Shown piece by piece: positions 44,281 through 57,900 of a stretch of DNA of 64,000 bases (positions are counted from its first letter, which is position 1; every line of letters begins with the position of its first letter). Position numbers and translations under genes: made by a program. The DNA lies in contig JAYKAV010002319.1 in the NCBI GenBank assembly GCA_035582835.1, positions 124,001 through 188,000 on the forward strand. The letters run 5' to 3'. This DNA comes from Phoebastria nigripes. Lineage: Eukaryota > Chordata > Aves > Procellariiformes > Diomedeidae. Under the pieces are notes generated by a model. The model saw only the letters and a program-made list of their open reading frames with translations. It did no database searches and was not told the origin of the DNA.

Positions 44281-44371
44281 TTTCTCCGCCCGCCACTTCG
44301 GGAGCGTGTGGGTGGTGGTGCGGAGGGGCGAGATGCTGCGCTGCGGCGGGCGCGGCCCGGTGGCGGCTGAG
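44281..44371 (+). other. Candidate plus-strand untranslated first exon (divergent from DNAJA4)
   Basis: GC-rich sequence ends at a consensus donor, GCTGAG|gtgagg (44371/44372), inside the CpG island. Synteny puts ACSBG1 head-to-head with DNAJA4, so this is a reasonable ACSBG1 first exon. A short ATG frame (44333-44371) runs into the donor but is not compatible with the later coding frame, so it would be untranslated or a small upstream frame. The start is arbitrary. Confidence 0.25.
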
Positions 44372-45011
44372 GTGAGGCGGGGAGGTTACTCCCCACCTTC
44401 CTCCGGAAGGAGGCGGCTCTCCAAGGGGCGGGTTCGTTCCGTCAGGCGTCACGGGCTTTGGTCACTAAAGTGTAATTTTACGGCAGCCTTCTTAATTGGT
44501 GGTAGTTTTCCCTTCCTTCTCTCCTGTAAAATGCATTAGTTCATATCTGGCCTCGGGAGTGTCTGACGAACACCCTCGTACAAACTACCCCGCTCCTGGG
44601 AAGCGAGTCCTGGCAGTGCGTTAGAAGTTGTTAGTTAATCTTGGATTTCTGACGCCTTGTTCCTCAGTATTTGGGGCGTTTTAATAATAGAGCTAATGGT
44701 GTGCCCCTGCTCTGTATTCGTTTGGTACTCGCCCTTTCCTCCAGCCGGCCTGCTGAAAGCGGGCTAGAAACCCGAGTTAGTTTTCATCATTCTCCAGGCA
44801 ACTGAAGGTCTCCAATAAATTATTTACTGCTCAGGTGAAAGAAGATAACTGGTACTGGTGTGGGAGCTGAGTAAAAGCATGTTTTCATAGAAAATGACAA
44901 ATTAATGCTGAAAATCACAAGTGAAAGGTACAGAAAAGCTATACGAACTAAGAACAGATTTTGCTCAAACTCGAGATGAGTAGAAATGCTTACAAGCTGT
45001 TTTTATTCCAG

Positions 45012-45108
45012 GAAGGAGTTCTTTATTCCTGGAAGCAGTTTTATAAAACAAGAACATCTGTGGTTATGATAACCCAAAGGTTGCAGCGCTCTGTCAACTG
45101 CAATACAG
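45012..45108 (+). other. Exon-like segment, possible ACSBG1 5' UTR exon
   Basis: A 97-bp segment is bounded by a strong acceptor (ctgtttttattccag) and a good donor (AATACAG|gtaaaa). It has one ATG (45066) followed by 14 open codons to the donor. The protein is not recognised. Position and strand suit a 5' exon of ACSBG1, but splice sites alone are weak proof. Confidence 0.3.
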
Positions 45109-46981
45109 GTAAAAAGTTAAGATGACCGTGAAGAAAAGAACCCTGTTGCATTGTCTAACAGTGGAAAATGGAAAAAATGGGAAAAAAAAAAGGCAATGTA
45201 GCTTTTGAATGAAAAATTTTTACAGTTTAAAGCTCTAGTGACATTATAATGAACTTCTTACTGTATTTTAGGTAAATACTATTAGAAGATTGAATTAATG
45301 CGATCTGTTCTTTGTGCACTCCTGCATTCATTGAGCATGTAGACTTACTAAAGGAGGGGGAGCTAATCTACAGGAAACCCAAAATAGCAATGAAAGGAAC
45401 AGTTCAAAACCACAAGAAAGAAATCTGTGCTGGTAACTATTACTTTCTCTAAGCATAATTTTCAGCAGCTGAACATGTAAATCTGTGTTTTGCAATTGTG
45501 AAATTATATTGACAAGTAAATACAGAAATTATTTTCTAAAATAACTATAGTAAGTTACTCTGTAAACTTGTAGGCTGAGAACTATATATCCCTTTTCTAA
45601 GGGAAAAAACCAGTTTATTCTAGTAATGGTCTTCATCTTAAAGATAAATTAGCTATAATCCTGGAGTCCTGAAGATAATATTCCTGTTTAAGAAGAAANG
45701 ATAAACCTGTTAATAGCTTTGCAGTAGCCGAATGCTTAAGCAAATGAGAGGATTTCAAAGCACATAATAAATTTCACTGAGAATTGGAACTCAAAGATCA
45801 ATTTATAGTATGTTGTAAAGAGACTGTTTATAATTTCTGTGAGTATAAACCCTCATGTAGGTATATGTAGATACTGGTAAATATAATATGAACTCAGACT
45901 CGTGGGTGGTTTATTAGTAGTAACAGTTGTTACTAGTAGTAACAGCCAAAAACTTTGCTGGTATGGATGTTTGCGTAAGAGGATTGAGCCGCCTGCTTTG
46001 TTTACTTTCATTTTATTAGAGGGAGCTATCAGGTTATATTTACTTTATCTTTAATATTAAGTGTTTGTTTTCTTCATCTTTGGTTCCAGTTGGTACAACC
46101 AAACTCCTTATTTATTCAAAGAATTAGTGGGAAAAGTAGTAAGGGCTGCTGTTTTGGATTAGAAAAATAGGAGAGATATCAGCCCATTGGTATTCTTCGC
46201 ATCATCGTCTGCATCTCCTGCATTGCTCTAGTCTGAGAACTGCAGTCATCCTAATACCTGAGGGGAATACAGTACTTCTTGAGCTGTCTGAAGCAAAACA
46301 TTTCCTATTTATCAGTAGTGTATTTATGGAACAGAGTTGGAATCCTCAGCAGCTGATTTTACTCATCTAATTTGTCATAATTAGTCATAAATGTAATACA
46401 GCCTTTAGACATGCAGACATATTTCTCAGCAATTACAGTGGGGGTTTCTTTACTCAACCAACCTGGTGATCGAGCGTATATTTGCTCAGTTCTGTTTCTT
46501 TTGCTACACACCTTACTTCCTTAAGTCTGTGGTTGTTCCTAACAAGCAGTTGCTAACCCATTTCTCAGATGAACAGCTGATCTATTTTACTATTCTTTCC
46601 CTCCTGCTGCATGTAATATTATGAATCACCTTGTCACTTTTTACTTGCACAGCATCAAGTTTGCATGTAGGTGTAAACAGGAAAACAAGTGGAGAATTTC
46701 CGTTCTCTGCAGGTAGGCAGGACTGGACTGGGAGTGGGGAATAATTAGATCCTGCTGCTCATTTCATTTAACCACCAGAGGACTCTGCCTTCGGTTCTGA
46801 AGTAGGTATTCCCACTGTTAGCACAAAACAAGAGTCAAAACACTGCCTCCCACCTGGCCTTGGGAGCATACAGCATCTTTATATGCTACAAGAATTATGC
46901 ATGTATCTTTTAATCTCTGCTGTATGAAATACTCACAGAATCTCCTTGTTTGCATTTCTGTCTTTTATCTGGCCATATTAC

Positions 46982-47142
46982 CATTTCTCATTAATCATGC
47001 CTTCTAAACTGTGAAGCTGTNGTTGGAAGCGGCATTCTGGAGACACAGGTAAGAGTACAATCTGCTGAATTGCAGCTGCAGTTTCTTGCAGCACCCTTGA
47101 TTTTTGTAAAGAAGTTCCAAAAATAACTTTCATTACAAACAC
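46982..47142 (-). other. Exon-like open segment, unrecognised product
   Basis: On the minus strand a pyrimidine-rich acceptor (tgatttttttTCAG) is followed by 161 nt that stay open for 53 codons plus 2 nt, to a donor GAAATG|gtaata. The peptide starts VFVMKVIFGTSLQKSRVLQE and continues with a balanced, protein-like composition (ETAAAIQQIVLLPVSPECRF). One codon contains N. I do not recognise the family. It may be a real exon of an unannotated minus-strand gene, a fossil, or chance. Confidence 0.2.
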
Positions 47143-49188
47143 CTGAAAAAAAATCAGGAATCTGAGGGCTTGAAACTTGTGTCTGTTTTCAGTCACATTA
47201 AATTTGCATAAAGAGCTTCAGTAGTCCCTCCAGAAGGTGAAATCAGAATCACAACAGACTTTCCTTGGTGTTGAGCTGGATTCTTTCAGCATCCAAACCT
47301 GAACAGGTATCTCAATTTCTACAAAGCTGTTAGGAAAACACCCTTTAAATAATATTTTTAACCTATGATTTTTGGTCTTATTTAAAATATACTTTATAAC
47401 AGTTTCATGTAATGGACCTTTAGTGGTACTGGAACTTTTTCCCCACAATTAATATCTGAAAAGGATGTTTTGTACAGAAACAAGCTCTTAGGAAAATCTT
47501 TTTGCCTGTCATGGAAAGTAAAAGATGTGTATCTGCAAGAAAATTTAAATGATGGCATTTGTTTTGAGCTATTTTAGGGCAGTGTATAGTGAGTGACTAG
47601 CATCTTCAGAGGATTTTTCTGAGGCAAGTTTTAATTAAAATGTGCAACAATCTGTAGTAATTAATTTTAATTGCTAGTAATACAGAAGGAGTAAGACCTG
47701 TTTTCGTAGTACAGTTTTGATTGGTTAAAAGCTGGGCATCTCTAAGTGATTTGGGCCTGTAGAAAATTTGACTGCAAATATGACGGAATAAATGAACACC
47801 TATAGGTAAATGTGAAAATGCAAGCTACCTATTTTGAGTCTAAAACAGTCTTTTCCTTAGAAAGAAGCAGGAAAATTGTTTCTAGATGTGCCTGTCCTCA
47901 GACCAACTGTTGTTTTGACCTGACAGGATGTTCCGCCTCTCTCCAGTTGCTCAGAAACAGCTGCCTCTTTCTCCAGATGTGCGTTCGCAGCTACTTCCCC
48001 CCCCCCCTTACAATTCTCTTCCTTAATTAGTACAAACTGGTAGTTACAGGCAAATCTAAGATGCTTTGTTATTGGCACTCAGACTCCAGAAGCTTTGCAC
48101 AAACTAATCTCTGTTTTTTCTCTATATTGTTGTGGAACAATTCCCTAGAAAGCAGAATGCATTGTTCAGAAAAGAAAAATGAAAATCTTGTTGCTGTGGC
48201 ATGGTCAATGAGAGAAAACACTTTTACAGAGAGATTGCTACTGGAATTTTCATGAAATATTAATACATGCAGCTGGTTATGCTTGTGGATAGCAAAGTTT
48301 TTTGTGGGATAAACTGCTTCACCTGACGAATGTACATGAGGTAGTATTGTTGTTTTGGCCTCGAGATGCTTATTTGAGTATGGATAAATTCTCTTCAGTT
48401 CTGCAAGTATGGGGAGACACAGCTNGGGGTAAAAGTTGTCCTTTTTCTAATCTGAATTCCTTCATGAGAAATGAATTAGTATAAAAAGTGTATGTGAGTT
48501 TAAAAAGACGTTGCTTGCCTGGGGCTTTTCATTATGGAATCTGCCCTCAGCATCTTCTCCTTGGCCCAAGCTAACATAAATTTGTTGATCTTTAAGGTAT
48601 GTGTTGAGACTCATTTGTTTACTAAGACTTAATGGAGGCTTAGCCACAGTAATATTTGAAGACATGTTTGGATTTGGAATTTTGCTTAAACCCGGAAACC
48701 TACTCTTGTTTAAGAGTAACTGTGGAGTTGATTATGTTTTTATTTTAGCTAAAATGTTTTAGAGGCCAAAATTAAAGATTTAATTTTATGAGAAACTGGA
48801 AAAAAAAAAAAAGTAGTATGAATGTATTGTGTGTGAAAGCTGTATATAATCACAGTAAATGCAGTTAACAGCCATTCAGGAGCATAGCAGACAGAGGGCT
48901 GCAATTAGTAGCAAGTTGAAAAACTGTCAGGCTTTAAGAGGACTGATTTGAAATAATGAAAAAAAGATTAGAAGTGATGCCATTTTTGTAAATAAATGTA
49001 ACAAAGCCTTTGAAATAGAAACTGTAAGGGTTATTAGATGTTTTGCTGGTGGCTGTTGCNGGGTGAAGTTTTTTTTTTGTTTTAGACTCAGTGCTGGAAG
49101 TCTGGAATAACAATAGGACTACAAGTTTAACATCATGCTTGTACCAAAAAGCATTGTTTTACACTAAGATGTTTGTTACCAGTTACAC

Positions 49189-49193
<5 letters not shown>

Positions 49194-49223
<30 letters not shown>

Positions 49224-49246
49224 NAAAAAAAAAAAAAAAAAAAAAA
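49194..49246 (+). repeat. Poly(A) tract of 53 nt with one N
   Basis: An uninterrupted A run except for N at 49224. It could be the tail of a retroposed sequence lying to its left, but I see neither an AATAAA nor a source gene, and no target-site duplication is obvious. The N shows the length is unreliable. Confidence 0.85.
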
Positions 49247-51914
49247 GCCAATCACACAGAGTTGTTTTGTTACATGAATCAACAACCTGCTTAAACTAAC
49301 TGGGATGAACAGCAAGAAGCATCCAGAGTAAGTATACGCCTCCATTCGTTTTAAACACAAGTTTTATGGCGAAACATAAACATTCTTGCCTTACAAGTAA
49401 AGAAATGGGGGAGTACACAGCTATGGGCAGTTTCATGTTGCCATAGCGGCATTGTGAATTAAACCTGAAACATCCTGTCCCAAACATGAAGGGATGCCAT
49501 ACACTCCACCCACACTAAGGCTGATCTGCGCATTGCGGTTCTGTTGGTTACTGAGCTTAGTAACAACATTGCTTTGTTTTGGCCTCTGTAATATCTCTGT
49601 TTGGGATCTTGTGACAGTGCAAGTTTGTAGTGACAGTGTCTTCAACTCTAAGTATCAGTCACTAATTCCTGAAAGATACCAATCATAATTGTCGAGCAAA
49701 GGACACGAACAGTACGTGAGCTTTATTTGCCTCTTAATTTCCTTCATAGCTTTGTAAGCCTGTCAACGCCCAGAAATCTTAACCTGTAGCTGGAAAAAGC
49801 AGCCCATCCCACTGCAAAAATTCAGTCTGAGTCTAGCGCAGTCTTGTGCAAGTTGCATGCAGGTAGATATAGGCATAAAAGAAAAGGACCATAGCATCAT
49901 GTAAACTGCAGCAGGTAAAAATCATTTGAAGGTGAAGATCATTCCTTACTGAACTCTACATAAGTTGCTAGCCTCATTTGTTGGGATTTATTACTTGAAA
50001 CTTGAAAAGTACCTAGAAATGTCGTAACCGAACTACAAAGGCAAATTCCATGTAGAACTATTTCTTACAGCATGATGTTCATAAGCCTATTGTTAGAATG
50101 ACAGGACTCTTTGTAGCTGACAACTGCAGGAAACTTACAGTTTAGCACAATGGTGTGAGTTTTCTATTACAGTCAAACAATACACAGTCCAAAAGCAACT
50201 CTTCTCCACCAGTCCCCCCAGGTAAATTCCCCTTACTTTACGGCCTGGCTGCCCTGCAGCCACTTTTCTTACTAGGGGAGTGATTTAGCATCAGAGAATC
50301 CTTGATTGCATCAAAGTAATTTTCTAACCATCAGTTAGTTTAAGGAAGATTATATGAAAAAACAAAAAAATCTTTTCTAAGCACAGTATGTATAGAAGAG
50401 ACGTATATTGGAGGTTTTCTGTTTATTCACTGAAAGTACAAGTTTTAGAGTATTAACAGCCATTTTCCTTCCATGAGACCAGCCTGTTACCTAGCCACTC
50501 AACACCCAAGATGCAACCCAAGCAAGGTAATTAGTGGTCATCTAATTGGTTTCCTTCATATAACATAGCATGTAAAACATTTTAGATGACCAGAAGAAGA
50601 AAAAAACCAACGAGATGTCTTGCAACAGAGTTTAATCCTGTTTTTTCTTTATGATATTTCTGGAAAGCTATTTGCAAGCCCATGGAAGATACCTAGCGGC
50701 TTTCTGCAAGGAATCATCGGAACAAAGTGGGAATTTGGAGAATTATCCCAAAATGAAGGAACTAAATTGATCCTGACAGAAATGAATTTTCTCTGCATAA
50801 GATGACACATTTTTCCCGTTGAAATATCCCCTGTTCTGTGTTCAGATATTTTCAAAGCAAGTTTCTGGTGTGAGAATAGACCTCTTAGAATCCCACTGTG
50901 AAGTTTTCTTTCTTTTCCTTTCATTTCAAATTGCATTATCTACAATTAGGCATTTGGATATGGTGCAAGATACTCTGGAATAAAGTTCATATCTTTCTAT
51001 AAAGTTAGATGTTTACTAGCCTTACATTTTCCTAATCACTATGGCTGTCTTTGTACCACTAAATAAAACATTCTAGATCACGTTCTCTGACTCTGAAGGC
51101 AAATGGCATGGCACAGCTTGCATCCCTCTCTTCCTCCTCCAGACAGGGTAGTCATTAACATCATCTCCCAGTAACAGCGCCTGGCCTGGGTTATCCCCTG
51201 GTGTAGGGAAATGCCAGTTCGCACAGACCAAAACCATCCCAGGGAAGGTGCTCACAGTGGGTGGCTTGAGCCGTTCCCTGGATCTTTTTTGTTTACTAGT
51301 CTAGAAGTAGCCTAAGTAGCTAAACCAGACTTTGTAACATCCTGGGAAGTAATTTGTTTAGTCATGTGTAGAAACTTCTACTGAAGTCGATGAAGTGCTG
51401 GTGTAGTTGTGATGCTGGAGGAAGTGCTTGGCTGTTGTGGTACTGGGTTTCATAGGTATAATTGACTTGAAGGCGTTTCCTAATGTAATTAATCTGCATT
51501 TTCTTTAAGAAAATAACTTCATTGAATGTTCTTTTTTGAAACTAGAGTTAATAAAATTAGAAGTGCTTCAACTTCTGTGAACGAATTCGTTGGAAATCTT
51601 GGCAAAAGAAAAGATTTGCATCTTAAAGCATTGTAGACTCATTAAAATTCTTCTCATGGATAATTAAAGAAAACTGAATTAAAAGGAAAGTTTAACAGTA
51701 AGCAGCTCACAGGCACTGCGACATTTCAAGCATGTTAAAATCAGAAAGAAATAGCTTTTGTAGCTGTAGTCTCCTCCTCTTGTATTACGTGTTGTTTTTT
51801 TTTTAACAAATAACCAGTTACTGTTGGTTTCTTCAGTTGTCCAAGTAGCTTATTTATGCCTGACCCGCACAGTTCTTTAGCATATTTGTGACCAGCTTTT
51901 GGGGGTTTGTCAGC

Positions 51915-54900
51915 ATGCCTAACAGTGGAGAGACTCTTACGAAAAAATTACAAGATGAAAATGCAATGAATATTTCAGAAAGCTATGAAAATGGGTAAAG
52001 TAGCTTGAGTATTTATTTTAACAAATTGATTTACCAATTTTTCACAACTTAAGTTTGTCTTCTACTACTGTGCAGATCCACAAGAACCTTGTTTGCCTAA
52101 TGGTGTCTCTGCTATCTAATGCAGAATAAGGTGTATCATTTGAGGCTAGAATGAGAGAAAATTGTGATGAAGATTCTAAATGGATTTATTCTCCTATGCT
52201 AACTTCTAGTTTGGCATTAAACTTAATAGCATCATTCAGTATGGACTGTGTTGCTTGTATCCTATTTGCATGTATCTAGTTGCATAGTGTTCATTTTATA
52301 GCACGGAGGCTCTTAGCCCCAGAAGTGGGCTCAGCAGAAATTCATGTATAGTAGTTCCAACAAGAGGTATGCTTAGCTCCTGTTGCTCAGCTGCTCACAG
52401 CTTAGCAAAAACATGGAATGCTAGCGAAAATACTGGTAAACTACTAGACTCTTATGCTTCGGTAAATTAAATGATTAATGGCTTTTCAACCATGTGGTGA
52501 GATTATAGGCATTCTCAAATAGCAGAAAATAGCAAATTTCAGATAGTCAGGAGAAAAACCAGTCAATGCTCCTGTACCATCCCTTCATGTGTCTCTGGTG
52601 GTAAGAGTGGCACTGAAGACTGCAGAAGTTCAGTACCAGTTGCTCTGCACATATTATAATGCATATGATCTACTTTGAATGGACTCTCAAAAATACCCTA
52701 GGTATGAAAGTAGGTCTTTCTTCCCTCCTGAATTTGGGGGAATAATCCTTAGATGATAATTTGCCTTTGTGGTTGAGCATCTTCTTCCCATCAAAGGCAA
52801 CAGAACTTAACCAGGTAACCCATATCTTAGAGCATGGACTGGGAAACTTTATTTTACAAGAGTTTGTTTTAGGGTCTATATTACCTTTTTACATGTAAGA
52901 TAACCCTACTGGCTGCTGTCTTCTTTCTGTCCTAGGCAGCACGAAAGGGAAAAATACTTTCTTTTTCCTGTTACTCTGTCACTGGAATGGTATCTTCTGT
53001 TAGAGAAAGCTCCCCAACTCTAGAGTTTGTGGAAATACCTATTTTAAGAATAGAACAACACATCTCACAGGAAATATTTTATCTTCTGATTATTCTAAGT
53101 TTGTCAGTATTGCTNAGTACTAATTATCCCTTCCCAGAGATGAACTGTTCTGTCAGGTAGATACTTACTTTTCTGTTAAGTTAAATCTAACTTCACATTT
53201 GTTTAGGTAACAACTTGCATGTCATGTCACTTGGAAGATTTGCTTGACCCTTTCAGGTAAACGGTTGGTTGGGATCATTTTTATCATAATGGTTTCTTCT
53301 GTTCTGGGCTTCGTAATCCTGGATAAGCATCATTAGGAGCAAACTGTAGACTTAATGTTTTTAGAAAAGGAAAAAGTTCAAGAAATCCTTGAAAGCTTTT
53401 GAATGTGTTGTTGTTGTTGCTTCTGAAGTCCTAATGCAGTTAATACTAGAATTGTCATTTTTTTGTTTAATCTGTCCAAAGATCATAAACCAATATTTGA
53501 CTTGTGATCAGTGTAGGTATATGTACACACTGACGCATGAAAGTTAGGATTTTGCTAAATTAGTAATAATGCCTCTATTTTAGTCCATGCATGCTTCTAT
53601 TTGTGACATGCTTAAGCAAAAAAAAAAGTTTCCATGTTTTCTTTGTTTAAAAAAAAAAAAGCTAAAAGAGAATGTTAAAATATATAGTGGTTTGCACTGC
53701 AAACAGGAAATCTAAGCTTCCTGCATTAGCAAGATGTTTAGCGTTTGGTTTGTTTCTGAATTTCTATTGAAAGAATATCACAGAGACTAGAACTCCAAAT
53801 ACTTTTGATGCATTCAGAGTCCTTGGCATAAATACTTCCTTATTAGTTTTTTGAAGAAGTCAGTACATGTTGTCCTGTTAAATAGTGTTGTTTACCTGGT
53901 GTGGTTTGAAGTTAGGTAGCAAACTTTATATACCTTTTTTGTATGCTGGAAGTAGGATTCCAGGTAGAAAGGACTAGACAAAGAAAATAGAATTCTAACA
54001 AAATGGAAAGAGGGAAAAAAAGACCTTTTATAAGGCTGAAATTGAATCAGTGTGACCTAAAAAATGAGAAAGAGATGAAATAACAAGTTCTGTGTGACCT
54101 AACTTTGCTGCAGTCCCTGCAAATAGCCATAGAGAGGCAGCTAGTGGAAGATTTCAGCTTCAGGTCTGGGTTTTTGCTGTGCAGGGGAGAACAGAGCCAG
54201 AAAATCTGTACCAAGGTCAGTGAAGGGTTGTAATACACTCCCAACTGCTGAATAGAGCCTTTTTGGGGAGGAATAAAAAAAGGCTGGATACATTGTTCAT
54301 TCCTTCCCATTCACCCACATAGTTCTCAGCTATCAGTAGAACTGGTCTGCTCACCAAAACAAATGGCCTGATTTTTGAGGATATTTAGTCCTAACAAAAG
54401 AAAAAATACTTCACTTTTATTTTTTGCAAGTAAAGACATAGGTTTTACTAGAATGTGTGCGCCAGCTGTGTTATATGACGAAATAGGTATCAGCTGTTAA
54501 CTTTATCTTTAGTACTTTGCTCTTTATTAAGCATTTGTGTTGCTTTTAAATATAGCTTTGTGTGGGAAGAAAGACTGGTTTCTTGTGCACTATGAAAAGC
54601 AAACTGATTGTCGAATCAGCTGACCCTTTTTGCAAGAGTAGGAACATATCTGGGCTGATTTGTGGCCCCCTTTTTAAGTCTCATGAGGGCATGAAAACCA
54701 ATTAAAACCTAAATCTAACCTGTTCTTTGAGGACAAAGGGAAATTTTAAATAGAACGAATAAGGAATGTATTATAATATTGCCCTAATTTGAATAGGGGA
54801 GTAATTAGTAAATAAGATGACCAGTCATAATAGACAGCAATGTCCCTGTAAAGGACCACAAGGACTTCTTGTGACTCTTTACTTTGCTCCTTAATATAGG

Positions 54901-57900
54901 AAGAATTTTACATGTAATACAAAATTAGGGTTTAAAGAACTGATGTTGTGTGTCATTACTGTGTTTTTTTTTCCTTATGCTGTAGAAAATGAGAAAACAT
55001 CTTCAAAATGTCTTAGGTAACAATTCACAGCTCTTTGGAGTCTGGAGATGTACTATTTGCTACTTGGCTATTTATGTGCTGGTCACAGACTTCTATTTAG
55101 CTGCTGAGCTATCAAAGCTTTGGTACTATGTTGCTATGTTGATTTAAGTCAGAGTGACTTTATTGTCTTTGTCTAGAACTCTAGAACAGATCTGTGATTC
55201 TAAATTTATTGTCTTGCGCTCCCTCCTACAACCTCTCCCCAGAGCTCTGTTTTAAAATATTGGATTCAGCACTTGCAGGATGCATGGGGAATTGGGAAAG
55301 GATTACTCATGAATGGGATCCAGGTGAAGATACTTAGTTTCTGAAGTTTCTAGGCAAAATGCCAGAATCATTGAAGTTTTCAGAGGTACCCATAGGTAAT
55401 TTAAGCCATCGCTTTTTGCTGCCGGAAGAATTGTCAGATGATTACTTAATGATTCCATCTTGAATTCAAATGCCCCAGTGAGCTCTTGAAAATGCCTAAC
55501 ACCCAATGAAAAGTACTTTGGAATGTGCAGATGTAGGCCCAAGACATACTACCAAAAGCAGCTCTAATGTAGATTAAGGCTGGTGGAATGTATATAGCTG
55601 GGTTGTCCTGGAGAACATGTAACAAAAGCTTAGGGAAAAAAAAATGATTTCCCATTGTTAGAACAGAGATAAATATTTAGGGCACTTGTCAGAAGGAATG
55701 AAGCAGCAAAAGATGCACACTGATTGGAAGAAGGATTTTTTTCATCTGCTTTATTATGAATTACTTAAATAATCAAACAACCAAGCTGTAGGAGTTTAGA
55801 GATGAAATTCACCAAGTCATCCTCAGGAGAACAAAGCAGGGAAAGATTAAAACAAAATTTATGAAGAAGTTCTGCCTTGGTAAAAATGCATATTTTCCAG
55901 TTCAGCCTATTTTTTGTGTATTAAATAAGATTCATATTTAATAGTTAGGAAAGCCAATTCAACAAAAGTGTTTGAGAAAAAAGTACTTGTACAAATGGGA
56001 GTTTGAATGCCTTGCTCCCTAAGATAAACACCTGCANTATTACAAAATATTTCTTTGGGCAAAGAAGCAGAGAAAGCAGTTTAATTATAAGGTGGAGACT
56101 GTGTTGTAAGACAAATGTAGTGACATGCTTACTGCCACTTGAAAGTAGCCTGGTGGGCGAGCTTGTAAACGATGTGCTCAGAGGAACAGCAAAGCAGATG
56201 AAGGAGCTGCACTGCTTTGGATCATCACAGTGTGAGCAAAACACAAGTGAGCCTTCCTGAGAGCCATTGAGTCTGGAAACAGTGCTATGAGAGCATTCCC
56301 AGGAGAAGCTAAATGGATTGCTTTTTGGAAAAAGCATGTAAGTGACAGAGAAATTGTATGCACTCAGCAGACACTGTAACTAAGCATTCCCTCATTATTG
56401 GCTGTGTTCTTTGTTGTAGACAATCTGCAGGATAATTTATTTTGAAGGAACGAAAGAACAAAAATCATGCAATAGTTTATAATAAAGCTTTGGAAGTTAA
56501 GCAGACAGGAACTGCAGTAACGTGGTTGACCATAGCCATAGCTTTGCACCTTGAACATATTGTTCTTCTAAAATCAGGCATCACATTAATCTCAATTTAT
56601 CTGATAATATATGAATGCAGTATCTTAAACAGTGAACATTTCCCATACATTAAACCAGAATAAAATTCATGAATAAAAATGTGTTCACTATATGGTGAGC
56701 CCACACATATGGTACAAGGAACAAGGTGAGAGCGAAGAAGCTGTGTAATGGGAGAAGCCTCTGAGTTAGAAATACCAGAAAGGGGAGGAGGAGATGGTAG
56801 CTTCATCGTGAAACCAGAGAGCATAGGTCTGGAAGCTAAGGTAGGGTACTCTGGATGAATGCATAGCCTGAACCACTGACTGGTTTAGTTGCAAAAAAAT
56901 GTTTGTTTAAGTCTTTTTTGTGAGCAGTTGTGAATGTGATTTCCAGACTTTTAAGTACTTTGACTTGTTATACGTATGTAAAGGGTTATGAGTAAATATC
57001 CTGAATTCTAAAGGAGTACCTTGTACTGAATAATGTATTAACAATATACATATGTAGTTATTTGATAAACTGCTTATTTTTGCAAGTTTATAGAAAGCTG
57101 GTTTATTTTTTAAAATTCTAATAACCCTTGTAGAGAGCCAACTGGTAAAAATTTAACATTAACAAGGCTACAGGAGTTGAATGATCGTGATAAGGAATGG
57201 GAATACAAAAAGAATGAGAGATGTCTTTTTATTTGCCAGTATACATAATCTGTTTAACGAATAGCTTCCCCTTAAATCTCATGATAATATGACTGCTGCA
57301 TAACAGTGTTCATATTCCGTTGGTGCAATTTGTGACCTTAGAAGTCACTCTGCAGAATTAAGGCCAAAATATACTGAACCCTACAACATAAAGTTTATAG
57401 TTTTTAAATTTGAGAGAAAAGATTCTAACCTAATTATACAGGACAATCAGTGTATTCTGTGAGGCTTATTAAAGTGAGAATTTCTGTAAAACATTTTCTC
57501 TATAGAAATCATTGGTTCATTATCATATTAAAGACTGACTTTATAGATTCTTTTAAGTTTTATTCTTAGTATTTTCACAAGATTTTACTATGAGGAGAGA
57601 ATTTGGAGGACAGCAAATATCTGACTGTATTTGACCTAGAATATGAGATGTAAGCAGAAATTCCAGTTACCAGAGAAGGAAACATAGAGCCTGTGGAAGG
57701 AAAAGGCCAATTCCAAAGTCCCTTGAAACTAAAAAATTACGGATATTGGCATCACAGTAAGTAGTGCCATTAATCAGACACTTGGTATCATTATGGTAAC
57801 AGAAAAAACAGTTTTTCTAATGTGTAACTTCATCAAAAGAGCACTGCCATTTCGTAATGATAAAAGTGGAGAGACTTAGCTGTTACATTTAGTTTCTGTA

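Larger units (their letters stand above)
43500..44480. promoter_or_regulatory. DNAJA4: CpG island at the DNAJA4 5' end
   Basis: A sharply GC/CpG-rich block spans DNAJA4 coding exon 1, its 5' UTR, its promoter and about 300 bp beyond. It could serve divergent transcription to the right. Long open frames on both strands here reflect base composition. Confidence 0.75.
45109..51880. other. Presumed ACSBG1 5' intronic or flanking sequence
   Basis: AT-rich with no confirmed coding exon. It contains a minus-strand exon-like segment (46982-47142) and a 53-nt poly(A) tract. Ambiguous bases are at 45699, 47021, 48425, 49060 and 49224. There are no other structures I can support. Confidence 0.45.

Noticed and set aside
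43454..44375. Several long frames in the DNAJA4 CpG island
   Set aside because: Only the first 44 codons of the minus frame starting at 43963 are real (DNAJA4 exon 1). Everything past the donor at 43832 is intron, and the plus-strand frames are antisense noise.
49133..49246. Processed pseudogene ending in the poly(A) tract
   Set aside because: No AATAAA before the tail, no recognisable source coding sequence and no flanking direct repeats.
51073..51255. Minus-strand 60-codon frame with somewhat protein-like text
   Set aside because: I could not match it to CR1, a retroviral gene or any cellular family, and no flanking splice sites support it.
55945..56337. 130-codon minus-strand frame in the presumed ACSBG1 intron
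   Set aside because: No recognisable domain, contains N, no credible splice context. Within chance length for this much AT-rich sequence.
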